IMG/VR virus record: IMGVR_UViG_3300045921_000132
Location: 1 to 36,265 of that record
Direction: 5' to 3' (one strand)
Length of the DNA stretch: 36,265 nucleotides
From: a virus
The translations under genes and the position numbers were made by a program. Positions 7,410 through 15,053 of this stretch are shown in pieces. The stretch's first letter is position 1, and every line of letters starts with the position of its first letter. The notes under the pieces were generated by a model. The model was not told the DNA's origin. It did not search any database and was given only the letters and a program-made list of their open reading frames with translations.

Positions 7410-8047
7410 GACCAGTACTCCAGCAGGTCCAGGCTCAGGCCGGTGCCGTATGGGCGCTCCGGCCCTGCTTCCCAGCCCCAGGTCGTGTTGCCGCCGGTGA
7501 GCTTGAAATACGCCAGCGGGCGCTGCCAGGTCACCGGGTTGCCGTTGGCCTGCGCCACGCGCAGCGGCGGCTCGATGCTCAGCGAGGCGATGTCGCCGCT
7601 GCCGTCTGCGGTGGCGTCGGCCATCACCATTACCACCTGGCTGGTGCCGAGGCCCGTGCCGAGCTGCAGCATGTCGCCGGCCAGCAGCGTGGCGCCGGCG
7701 TTGCTGCCGCCGCCGGCAATGGCGATGCTGGTGGCGCCCGCCGCGGCGGCGGCGCCCAGCGTGGGCGTGCCGCGCAGCGTGCCCAGCGGCACCGGTCGCC
7801 CGAAATCCCAGCACGCCAGGTGGTTGACGCGACCGCGCAGGCTCAGCACCAGCGCGTGCCAGCGGCCAGCCTGCTCTGGCGTGAGCAGATCTGGCTGCAG
7901 GATGCTCAGCTGCCAGCGCGGCGGGGCCAGCACGCGGTCTTGCCTTGCGCCGGTGGTGTCGCTGCCGTGGCTGACGTCGTAGCGCCGCTGCCCGAACCCG
8001 CTGCCGGGCGCCGGGATCAGATCAGTGGGCCAGGTGATGATGGCCAT
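7406..8047 (-). CDS. Minor tail protein (lambda M position)
   Basis: A 213-residue protein starting MAIITWPTDLIPAPGSGFGQ, with LRGRVNHLACWDFGRPVPLG in the middle, a signature seen in distal-tail/minor tail proteins of siphophages. The gene starts six bases after the tape-measure stop and its stop overlaps the next start. The central Ala/Gly-rich part (about residues 95-130) looks like a loop-rich beta domain. It is likely a distal tail component linking tube and tip. Confidence 0.72.
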   Translation of the reverse strand: MAIITWPTDLIPAPGSGFGQRRYDVSHGSDTTGARQDRVLAPPRWQLSILQPDLLTPEQAGRWHALVLSLRGRVNHLACWDFGRPVPLGTLRGTPTLGAAAAAGATSIAIAGGGSNAGATLLAGDMLQLGTGLGTSQVVMVMADATADGSGDIASLSIEPPLRVAQANGNPVTWQRPLAYFKLTGGNTTWGWEAGPERPYGTGLSLDLLEYWS

Positions 8048-8053
8048 CGCGCG

Positions 8054-10663
8054 TCAGGCCAGACCGCGTGCACGCAGCTGGCGCCAGATGTTCTCTTCCG
8101 TCCGCCGGCCCTGCGCCGCCAGCAGCTGTGCGATGGTGGCCTGGTCGGTGCGCGAGTCGATATGGTTGGTGGTGCTGGTTTGGACCACCACGCCGCCGCC
8201 TGCCAGCGCCGCGTTGGAGACGATATGACCGCCGCGCCCGCCCATCAGCAGCAGCTCTGGACCGCGCTCGCCCACCACGTAGGTCTTGCCTGCCTGCACC
8301 GGTCCGCCGCTGGCTCTGTGGCCGCCAAAGACGGCTGCAAAGCCCTTGGACAGCAGGCCGCCCTTGCCGAACAGCCAAGCGGTGCGGTCACGCTCCTCGT
8401 AGCCGGCCCTCTGAGTGCGCACGGTCTCGCTCTTGGGGTCGGACAGCGCGGCCAAGAGACGAGCAGCCGACCTCTCGTCGCCTCGCTCGACGAGCTGCTC
8501 GCGTGTACGCTGGATTGCGTCGTTGGGGACGATATGGCCGTCGCGCCCACCCATCACCAGCAGCTCTGGACCGCGCTCGCCCACCACGTAGGTCTTGCCT
8601 GCCTGCACCGGTCCGCCGCTGGCTCTGTGGCCGCCAAAGACGGCTGCAAAGCCCTTGGACAGCAGGCCGCCCTTGCCGAACAGCCAAGCGGTGCGGTCAC
8701 GCTCCTCGTAGCCGGCCCTCTGAGTGCGCACGGTCTCGCTCTTGGGGTCGGACAGCGCGGCCAAGAGACGAGCAGCCGACCTCTCGTCGCCTCGCTCGAC
8801 GAGCTGCTCGCGTGTACGCTGGATTGCGTCGTTGGGGACGATATGGCCGTCGCGCCCACCCATCACCAGCAGCTCAGGACCGCGCTCGCCGACCAGGTAG
8901 GCGCGACCAGCTTGCACCGGTCCGCCGCTGGCTCTGGCGCCGCCAAAGATGGCTGCAAGGCCACGAGACAACATGGCGCCCCAGCCCTCGAACATGCCCG
9001 CGAGGTTGCCGCCCTTGCCTTTGCCGAACAGCCAGGCCGTGAGGTCGGCCGCAGCGGCCTCGGCCACCATGCGCTGCACAGTGGTCTTCCACAGCTGCTC
9101 GATGCTCCGGAACTGACCCTGGAAGGCGCTCATGAACACGTCGCCAATGGCGCTTTGGAAATTCTCGCGCGCCTTCTCGGCGATTCTGGCAAGCTCAGCG
9201 GCGGCGCGCTCGCCCTGCTCGCGCAGGAAGCGCTCGGTCTCCTCGTAGGCGGCCTTCTCGCTGCGCAGGAACTCGCTTTTGTAGTTGGGCAGCGGAGGTG
9301 GCAGACTGGCCGCGCGGATCTTGTCTGCGAGCTCGACGAACTGATCGCGCGTGCGTTGGATGGCGGCGTCGATCTCTGGTCCGAAGAGGCCTGTGGCGCG
9401 GTATTCGAACAGCTTGTCCAGCTGCGCACTGAGCGCCTCGAGCTTGGTTTCGTCGAGGCTGTTGATGGCGGCCATCGCGTCCTTGGCCGCGGCGTCCAGG
9501 CCGACGGCGTCCAGCCTGCGGGCGCCAGTGGCCGGCGCGCGCTCGCGGCGGCGCTTTTGCTCGTCGTCGATTGCCTGCTGCACGCGCTGCGCCTTGGCCT
9601 GCTCGGCGGCGGCCATCTCGCCCGCCTCGTAGATCTGGCGGCGCAGGTCGTCGATGCGCTGGCGCATCGCCTCGCGGCGCGCCTGTCCTTGCAGCGGATT
9701 GGCGCCGCGGCGCGGCTCGGCGTCAATGGCCTCCAGCTGCTTGATCGCCGCATCCAGCTGCTGCTGCAGCGTCTGGGGACGGCCGATCTTGAGCATCTCG
9801 TCCCATGCTTCCTTGGCGGCGTCGGTGATGCTGCGCCACAGCCGCTGGATGGAGCCAAGCTGCTCCTCGAGCTCGGCCGCGCGCGCCAGCGTGGCGCGGG
9901 TGTACGCCTCCTGCGCCACCGCGGCGGCCTCGAATCGCTGGCCCCTCTCCTCCAGCGCGCGGATCTGCTTGTAGACGGACTCGGTCAGGAAGTTCTCTTC
10001 CCTGTTCAAGCGCGCAACGGCGCCCACGGGGTCGCGCCCGAGCTCGATGAACTTCTTGACCGTGTCCTGCACGGCCGGGCCGCCGGCGCGCTGCATCCGG
10101 ATGGCGGCGTCCGTGGCGCCTGCCAGTTGCGCCGCGGCCACCGCGCCGGAGGATGCCAGCGTCGTGAGCGCAGCGGCCGCCTCGCTGCGGGTGCCCGCCA
10201 GCCTGTCCTGCGCGCGGGCCATCTCGTTGACCTGATCGGCCGTGACGCCGGCCGCCCTGCCAGAGAGCACCAGGCCCCGCACGATGGCGTCCTGCTCGCG
10301 CGACGCCGAGGAAAAGGCCGCCGCCACCGATGCCGCCGCCCCAGCCACGCCCAGCAGAGCCAGGCGCACTGGCGACAACAGGCTCGCGATGCCTCGCAGC
10401 GCCCCGCCGATGGAGCCGAACGCATCGCGGATCTGCCCGCCTTGCTGCAGCAGGACAAGGCCGATGCTTTGACCGCTGGCGAGCTGGGTGGCGATATCGG
10501 TGAACTGCGCAGGCAGCTGGCGCATGGCGTTGCGCGTCTGCGCCGCGCTGACCTGCGCGCTTTGGCCGATGGAGCCTATGGCGCGGCTGGCCTGGGCCGC
10601 GGCAGGCTGGATGCTGGACGTGTCCAGCCTGATGCGGGTGACGGCCTCTTGGACGGCTTGCAC
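8054..10663 (-). CDS. Tail tape measure protein (TMP)
   Basis: An 869-residue protein. The N-terminal about 120 residues (MRQLPAQFTDIATQLASGQ, then QQGGQIRDAFGSIGG) match the tape-measure pattern of lambda gpH relatives, followed by a long helical Ala/Glu/Arg-rich body and Gly-rich membrane-like stretch near residues 95-125. It starts at a GTG (10663-10661) with GAGG seven bases upstream. The C-terminus carries three copies of a GERGPELLVMGG unit; two are an exact tandem duplication described separately. It sets tail length and is ejected at infection. It lies after the G/T chaperone pair, as in lambda. Confidence 0.92.
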   Translation of the reverse strand: MQAVQEAVTRIRLDTSSIQPAAAQASRAIGSIGQSAQVSAAQTRNAMRQLPAQFTDIATQLASGQSIGLVLLQQGGQIRDAFGSIGGALRGIASLLSPVRLALLGVAGAAASVAAAFSSASREQDAIVRGLVLSGRAAGVTADQVNEMARAQDRLAGTRSEAAAALTTLASSGAVAAAQLAGATDAAIRMQRAGGPAVQDTVKKFIELGRDPVGAVARLNREENFLTESVYKQIRALEERGQRFEAAAVAQEAYTRATLARAAELEEQLGSIQRLWRSITDAAKEAWDEMLKIGRPQTLQQQLDAAIKQLEAIDAEPRRGANPLQGQARREAMRQRIDDLRRQIYEAGEMAAAEQAKAQRVQQAIDDEQKRRRERAPATGARRLDAVGLDAAAKDAMAAINSLDETKLEALSAQLDKLFEYRATGLFGPEIDAAIQRTRDQFVELADKIRAASLPPPLPNYKSEFLRSEKAAYEETERFLREQGERAAAELARIAEKARENFQSAIGDVFMSAFQGQFRSIEQLWKTTVQRMVAEAAAADLTAWLFGKGKGGNLAGMFEGWGAMLSRGLAAIFGGARASGGPVQAGRAYLVGERGPELLVMGGRDGHIVPNDAIQRTREQLVERGDERSAARLLAALSDPKSETVRTQRAGYEERDRTAWLFGKGGLLSKGFAAVFGGHRASGGPVQAGKTYVVGERGPELLVMGGRDGHIVPNDAIQRTREQLVERGDERSAARLLAALSDPKSETVRTQRAGYEERDRTAWLFGKGGLLSKGFAAVFGGHRASGGPVQAGKTYVVGERGPELLLMGGRGGHIVSNAALAGGGVVVQTSTTNHIDSRTDQATIAQLLAAQGRRTEENIWRQLRARGLA
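8249..8875. repeat. Exact 309-bp tandem duplication in the tape-measure gene
   Basis: Comparing the sequence with itself at offset 309 gives identity from 8249 to 8566 against 8558 to 8875. The unit is 103 codons, so the frame is preserved and the protein gains an extra copy of a module including TAWLFGKGGLLSKGFAAVFGG and GERGPELLVMGG. A third, diverged copy follows upstream in the gene (near 8870-8960). Zero differences across the unit suggest a recent duplication or an assembly-level repeat. Confidence 0.9.
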
Positions 10664-10672
10664 GTCACGACC

Positions 10673-11008
10673 TCACCGCGGCTTTGCGCGCTCGGCAAAC
10701 CACTCCAGCGCAGCGGCCTCCATCACCTGCAGCGCCTGCACCTCCCGCGCGGCGCAGCGCAGGCCCAGGCGCTGCGCGATGGCGAACACGGCCGGGTAGT
10801 CCAGCCCCACGGGCAACATGGGCCCCATGCGCCACTGCGTGATGGCGGCGGAGAAGACGCGCACTGCGGCCATGTCCTCCGGCCATACCGGCACCTCGTG
10901 CTGCTGTGCCAAGGCCTGCGGCGGCAGGCCCAGCCACGCAATGGCGTCTGCATCGCCAGGCGCAGTGCCAGGCGGCCCGGACAGCAGCGCCCGGGCCGCC
11001 GCCCTCAG
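10673..11008 (-). CDS. Tail assembly chaperone C-terminal part (T-like), reached by -1 frameshift
   Basis: The frame open from 11008 to the stop at 10673 encodes 111 residues, ending ...EAAALEWFAERAKPR, and resembles DUF1799-type phage proteins found just before tape measures. It lacks a good independent start (the first usable one is TTG at 10912). It lies in the -1 frame relative to the upstream chaperone and continues directly from its slippery site, so the likely product is a 223-residue G-T fusion. In lambda the GT protein binds the tape measure during tail assembly. Confidence 0.8.
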   Translation of the reverse strand: MRAAARALLSGPPGTAPGDADAIAWLGLPPQALAQQHEVPVWPEDMAAVRVFSAAITQWRMGPMLPVGLDYPAVFAIAQRLGLRCAAREVQALQVMEAAALEWFAERAKPR

Positions 11009-11343
11009 TTTTTTGTCCGCGCCTCATGGTAGGCGGCCATGTACTGCTGGTAAATCTCGCCGCCGGCGGCGGGGTAGCGGTCCAGCAGCGCCGCGAAGGC
11101 CTCGGCCGAGAACTGCACGGGTTGATCGTGCTCGTCGACCACGCCGGCGCGCCAGCCCTTGACCACCTCGCCGAGGAAATCCGGGTCGCTGCGCTCTGCG
11201 CCGGACTCCACCCACGCGCGCAGCTCGCTTTTGCTCTTGCGCGCGAAGACGAAGATGACCACCGCCGGCTCGGGTGAGCCGGCGACGGTGAGCTTGACCG
11301 GCGCGTCGAACGTGGCGGCCGGCACCAGTCGCAGCGCGCCCAT
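11005..11343 (-). CDS. Tail assembly chaperone (G-like)
   Basis: A 112-residue protein (MGALRLVPAATFDAPVKLTV...) between the tail tube gene and the tape measure, the fixed place for the first tail assembly chaperone. Its ATG overlaps the tube-protein stop. It ends at a TGA immediately after the slippery heptamer at 11014-11008. Most ribosomes should make this short form; a fraction should shift to make the G-T fusion. The C-terminal part (EIYQQYMAAYHEARTKN) is helical and charged. Confidence 0.85.
   Translation of the reverse strand: MGALRLVPAATFDAPVKLTVAGSPEPAVVIFVFARKSKSELRAWVESGAERSDPDFLGEVVKGWRAGVVDEHDQPVQFSAEAFAALLDRYPAAGGEIYQQYMAAYHEARTKN
11008..11014 (-). promoter_or_regulatory. Programmed -1 frameshift slippery site A-AAA-AAC
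   Basis: On the minus strand the G-like gene ends ACA AAA AAC TGA. The heptamer A AAA AAC fits the X XXY YYZ rule in the correct zero frame and sits directly before the stop. A slip by one base backwards continues as CTG AGG GCG into the long T-like frame. Position and geometry match the lambda G/GT frameshift. Confidence 0.88.
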
Positions 11344-11993
11344 CAGCTGCCGTACAGCATGGGTTGCGCGGCGAAGTTGAGCGTGATGTCCGTCGTCAGC
11401 ACGCCATCACGCACGCTGGGCACGTCGTTGAGGCCCCAGTACGCATTGCCGTTGAGCCTGGCGCCGTTGGGGAAGATCATGCGCAAGGCGGCCGGGGTTT
11501 TGCTGTCGCGCGCGGCGCGCACGGGGCCCAGGAACGACTGCACTGGGTCGTAGTACACGGGCAGCGTCAGCGTGATTGGCGTACGAGTGGTTGGCAGCGC
11601 GATCTCGTCCTCTTGGCTGAGGAGCCGAATGGTCGTGTACTGCTGCTCACCGCCGCTGGACGAGATCTCCTGCGCGATCTGGCTGAGCGCCGTCCAAGTC
11701 GAGATCTTGCGCACGCTGCCAACGCCGCCGCCGGGTGGGAACTGCGCGGTGTTGGAGGTGTTGAGGCCCTCGATCGTCACGTCGTTGGTGTTGACCGCGC
11801 TGACACGCATGACGCGGTTGTCAACCTTGGGCCAGCCGCTCTTGATCTCGATGATGTCGCCGACCACGATGCCATGCGACGCCTCCAGCGTGGCCACTGC
11901 ATTGGTGGCGTTGGACAGCGCGGTCATGTTCTTGGAGGGGCCGTAGGCGCTGGCGATGGAAACCGCGGTGCCTGAGGCGAGGATGAAGGCCAT
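11343..11993 (-). CDS. Major tail (tube) protein
   Basis: A 216-residue protein (MAFILASGTAVSIASAYGPS) with the beta-rich, Thr/Asn/Gly-rich composition of siphophage tube proteins such as lambda gpV (Phage_tail_3 type). LPVYYDPVQSFLGPVRAA and RMIFPNGARLNGNAYW are typical tube-protein segments. The ATG has AGGAG eight bases upstream. It would polymerise around the tape measure to form the tail tube. Order (tail terminator, tube, chaperones, tape measure) supports the call. Confidence 0.88.
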   Translation of the reverse strand: MAFILASGTAVSIASAYGPSKNMTALSNATNAVATLEASHGIVVGDIIEIKSGWPKVDNRVMRVSAVNTNDVTIEGLNTSNTAQFPPGGGVGSVRKISTWTALSQIAQEISSSGGEQQYTTIRLLSQEDEIALPTTRTPITLTLPVYYDPVQSFLGPVRAARDSKTPAALRMIFPNGARLNGNAYWGLNDVPSVRDGVLTTDITLNFAAQPMLYGS

Positions 11994-12019
11994 GATGTTT
12001 GCTCCTGTGGTGGGGGTGG

Positions 12020-12457
12020 TCAGGCGGCGAGCAAATCGCCTCCGGTGAGGTGGGTCACGCGCAGCACCAGGTCAACCAGCGTGACGGTGTTGTCTGCCTC
12101 CTCGACATCCCATCGGATGTCGGGCTGCAGCTGCCACCGCATGACGCCGTTGGGCGGCTGCGTGGTGGACAGGCGCTCGAACACGGCCGCGAGCAGCGCA
12201 TCGGGCGCCTGGATGCCGTGCACGCCGGGTGCAGCGCGCACGCGCAGCCGCAGGCCCACCAGGCTGGTCCAGCGCACGGTGCCGCCGTCCAGCGTGATGG
12301 CCTGGCCGCGGCTGCTGTCCAGCACCACGTCGATCGCATGCGGCCAAGTCGCCGGCATGGCCACCTCGCGGCCGATGCGCACGCGCCCGGGCGCTATGGC
12401 AGGCGGCTGCGCCAGGGCGGTCACGACGGCCTGCGGGATTTGGAGGAACGCGGTCAC
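12020..12457 (-). CDS. Tail terminator-like protein (lambda U position)
   Basis: A 145-residue protein starting at a GTG (12457-12455) with GAGG eight bases upstream. Composition is mixed alpha/beta (VVTALAQPPAIAPGRVRIG, then WDVEEADNTVTLVDLVLRVTHL). It sits between the head-tail joining protein and the tube protein, where gpU-type terminators lie. Fold-level identity is not visible by eye, so the role is inferred from order and size. Confidence 0.65.
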   Translation of the reverse strand: MTAFLQIPQAVVTALAQPPAIAPGRVRIGREVAMPATWPHAIDVVLDSSRGQAITLDGGTVRWTSLVGLRLRVRAAPGVHGIQAPDALLAAVFERLSTTQPPNGVMRWQLQPDIRWDVEEADNTVTLVDLVLRVTHLTGGDLLAA

Positions 12458-12471
12458 GGCGGTGTCCTCGG

Positions 12472-12741
12472 TCAGGCGTTGGTGAGCAGCAGCACCGACC
12501 AGCCTGTGCCGTCCGGCAGGTGCTCGCGCACGCGGTAGCTGCCCTGGGGGATCTGCAGCACGGCGTCGAGGTAGTCGGCGGGCACGTCGGCCGTGGGCAG
12601 CTGGACCTGCGGCTCGCGCACGCTCATGCCGCCCGCGGTGTCGCCGGGGTCGTCGAAGATCACGCGCACCGGCTGCCCGGCGAGCGTGCCCTCCACGCCC
12701 CAGGCGCGCAGGTAGACGCCGAAATCCTCGACGACAGCCAC
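12472..12741 (-). CDS. Head-tail joining protein (FII-like)
   Basis: An 89-residue protein with start GTG at 12741-12739, eight bases after GGAG. The segment VRVIFDDPGDTAGGMSVREPQVQLPTAD followed by PQGSYRVREHLPDGTGWS is characteristic of lambda FII-type joining proteins, which attach the tail to the filled head. A much longer upstream open frame exists but overlaps the next gene and is low-complexity Arg/Pro, so I reject it as the start. Written in pieces: VRVIFDDPGDTAGG and QGSYRVREHLPDG. Confidence 0.72.
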   Translation of the reverse strand: MAVVEDFGVYLRAWGVEGTLAGQPVRVIFDDPGDTAGGMSVREPQVQLPTADVPADYLDAVLQIPQGSYRVREHLPDGTGWSVLLLTNA

Positions 12742-12757
12742 CGCCTGCGCTCCACGC

Positions 12758-12982
12758 TCAGGCCGCGGCCGGCGCCTCGGCCTTGGCCTTCTTGGGGGCC
12801 TGCATGGCCTTCCACGCGGCCTTGTGCTCGTCGGTGGCCAGGCGCGCGCGGCCCTGGCCGGCCAGCTCCTTGGCCAGCTCGGGGTCCACCTGCTCGATGA
12901 CCTCGCCGACCCCGACGTGGCGGCCGTCCAACTTGAACGCGTCGACGCAGACGATGTCGACGGGCTTGGCTTGCTTGTCCAT
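12758..12982 (-). CDS. Small head-region protein
   Basis: A 74-residue protein (MDKQAKPVDIVCVDAFKLDG) located between the capsid gene and the FII-like gene. It has VGVGEVIEQVDPELAKELAGQGR, a pattern like small DUF7210-type phage proteins with a short beta strand, a Gly-containing turn and a helix, then a Lys/Ala tail. It could be an FI-like packaging accessory or a completion protein. The start has a clear CAGGAG-type site upstream (rc of 12989-12994). Confidence 0.6.
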   Translation of the reverse strand: MDKQAKPVDIVCVDAFKLDGRHVGVGEVIEQVDPELAKELAGQGRARLATDEHKAAWKAMQAPKKAKAEAPAAA

Positions 12983-13007
12983 GTGCGTGTGCTCCTGTGG
13001 CTGTGGG

Positions 13008-15053
13008 TCAGGTGGTCAGCAGGTCGTCGATGCTTGAGAACGCACCGGGCTGGCGGCACAGCCAGTCAAAGAACTGGTTGAGCGTGATGCGCACCTGGCC
13101 GGTGGCGGCCAGGCTGTACGGGTCGACGGTGACGTCCAGGCCGCCGAACAGGCCCAGAACGAACATGCTCCAGTCCGCGCTGAAGACCATGCTCGAACAG
13201 ATGCCCGAGCTGCTGCCCTTGGTCAGGTTGCTCGGCACGTTGTTGGTGACCATGGCGCGGTGGCCGTTGAGGGGGAAGTCGCCGTCGTCCCAGATGAAGG
13301 GCAAATTGGCTGCCTTCTGCACCACCTTGGCCTTGCCGCGGACCTTGGTGTTGGTGAGGTAGCCGCTGCGGCTGGTGTTGACGGCGTTGGCATTGGCCGC
13401 AGCGCTCTCCAGCCCGACAACGTGGGTCCAGGCCAGCTCCGCGCCGTTGGTGCCGCCGACAACGCTGCCGATGCCCGAGACGTTGCGGATGCCGCGCGCG
13501 TTGGCACCGCTGCCGTTGCCGTTGATGCCCTGGTCCTCCATGAGGACCGCAGCGCCGTCCACCAGGTCCTGCCGCAGCATGGCCTCGATGCCGATCTCGC
13601 TCTGGATGATGGCCTGCTTGCTGGGCTCGACGTACGAGGCGACGCGCTTGGGCGTGAGCACCGGCAGCGCGGTGGTGGGCTGCGTCTCGGTGGCTGCCGC
13701 CACTTCGGTCAGCATCCCCAGGGTGCCGGCCACGGTCTTGCGCGGCACGGCCAGATTGCCGCGCAGGCCCGGCAGCACGGTGCAGCCGGCCTGCATTAGC
13801 ACCAGGGCCGGGCGCAGCACGTCGGTCCACATGGCGGCGTCCACCGTGGTCTGCACGAGGTTACCGGCCTGGTTCGCGGTGCCGACGTTGAAGTCGCGCT
13901 TCTCACCGGGTTCGCGGCCGTGCAGGTCGCTGAACATCACGTCGGCGGGGACGAAGATGCCCTCGGCCTCGCGGCCGGTCATCTTGGCGATGGCCTGGCT
14001 GACCTCGCGCTCGAATCCGGCGTCGACGCTGGGGCCGTGGCCCTGCATCTGGGCCTGGATCGCGCGCATGAAGCTGTACCGCCGCGCCTCCTTCGGCGTG
14101 GCGCCGATGCCGGCCAGCGTGGTGGCGTCGGTGGCGCTGGTCTTCAGGCGCTGGAGGATCAAGTCGTGGAAGCGCTCGGCGTCGGCGCCGTTGGCGATGG
14201 CGTCGCCCACGTCGGTGGGCTTGAGCCACTCGCCGTATTCGCGCGCCAGGCGCTGGATGGTCTCGACGTTCTTGCGGAACGCGGCGTCGCCCTGCACGGG
14301 CGCTTGGGTCGTGGTTTCCATGGTGTGCTCCATGCGGGGGGTTGCGGGGACAGTGGCGCGCTGTGGCGCCGGCGGGGTGATCGCGTCCTCGACCATGCGG
14401 CCGAGGCCGACGGTCATGTCCGCGGGGATGCTCACGAGCGACACCTCAAGCGGGCGCCACGCTGTGACGCGGTACGTCGGGACGTCGTCTTCCTTCTTGA
14501 TCAGCTCGAGCTCGTCGATCTCGTAGCCGACGCTGACGTTGACGCGGATGTCGTCCTGCGCCTCGGCCATCTGCTCTTCGGCCAGCGCGGTGCGGCCGAA
14601 GCGCGCGACGCAGCGGTTCTTCCGCGTCTGCGGATCAAGCCAGGCGCGGCTGATGACGCCGATCTGCTGGTCGCTGCGGTGGTTGTTGAGGAACGGCGCG
14701 CGACCGCTGGCCACCCAGCTCAGATCGCACTCGCCGCGGTCGTGGCCCAGGATCTCCACGCCCCACCAGCGCTCGTAAGGCTCCTCGGAGGAGAAGCTGA
14801 ACTCGACCTCGCGGGTCTGCTCATCGACGCGCTTGCCGCGCAGGCTGGTGCTGGTGTACTCCACCAGCGGCGGGGCGTCGTCGTGTGCCGCGCGCTGGGC
14901 GTGGTCGCCGTCGGCCGGCTCGACACGGCCGCGCAGCACATCGGCCAGGCGCAGACGCTGGCCGGGCTGCAACCGGGCGAGAGCCTCCTGCAGCCGCTGG
15001 CGCGCTGGCGAGTCCTCGCGCGTCCAGTAGCCGTGGCTGGCGTGTGCGCTCAT
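13008..15053 (-). CDS. HK97-type prohead protease fused to major capsid protein
   Basis: A 681-residue protein. Residues about 65-220 match an HK97-family prohead protease: FLNNHRSDQQIG (His125), VNVSVGYEID (Ser174) and PLEVSLVSIPAD are its hallmark motifs. Residues about 245-340 are a helical delta/scaffold-like region, and 340-681 an HK97-fold capsid (LVQTTVDAAMW, RGNLAVPRKTVAGTLGML, IEAMLRQDLVDG). Protease should cut the delta region during maturation. The ATG (15053-15051) overlaps the portal stop. An in-frame ATG at 14321 preceded by GGAG six bases upstream could make capsid protein alone (437 aa). Fusions of this kind are known in phages but are a minority arrangement. Confidence 0.9.
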   Translation of the reverse strand: MSAHASHGYWTREDSPARQRLQEALARLQPGQRLRLADVLRGRVEPADGDHAQRAAHDDAPPLVEYTSTSLRGKRVDEQTREVEFSFSSEEPYERWWGVEILGHDRGECDLSWVASGRAPFLNNHRSDQQIGVISRAWLDPQTRKNRCVARFGRTALAEEQMAEAQDDIRVNVSVGYEIDELELIKKEDDVPTYRVTAWRPLEVSLVSIPADMTVGLGRMVEDAITPPAPQRATVPATPRMEHTMETTTQAPVQGDAAFRKNVETIQRLAREYGEWLKPTDVGDAIANGADAERFHDLILQRLKTSATDATTLAGIGATPKEARRYSFMRAIQAQMQGHGPSVDAGFEREVSQAIAKMTGREAEGIFVPADVMFSDLHGREPGEKRDFNVGTANQAGNLVQTTVDAAMWTDVLRPALVLMQAGCTVLPGLRGNLAVPRKTVAGTLGMLTEVAAATETQPTTALPVLTPKRVASYVEPSKQAIIQSEIGIEAMLRQDLVDGAAVLMEDQGINGNGSGANARGIRNVSGIGSVVGGTNGAELAWTHVVGLESAAANANAVNTSRSGYLTNTKVRGKAKVVQKAANLPFIWDDGDFPLNGHRAMVTNNVPSNLTKGSSSGICSSMVFSADWSMFVLGLFGGLDVTVDPYSLAATGQVRITLNQFFDWLCRQPGAFSSIDDLLTT

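Noticed and set aside
8249-8875. Tape-measure repeats considered as a CRISPR-like array
   Set aside because: There is a single 309-bp tandem duplication in coding sequence, with no short repeats and no unique spacers.
7820-11032. 1070-codon open frame on the plus strand opposite the tape measure
   Set aside because: It is antisense to a well-supported tape-measure gene. High GC suppresses stop codons in this frame, and the product has no recognisable domain.
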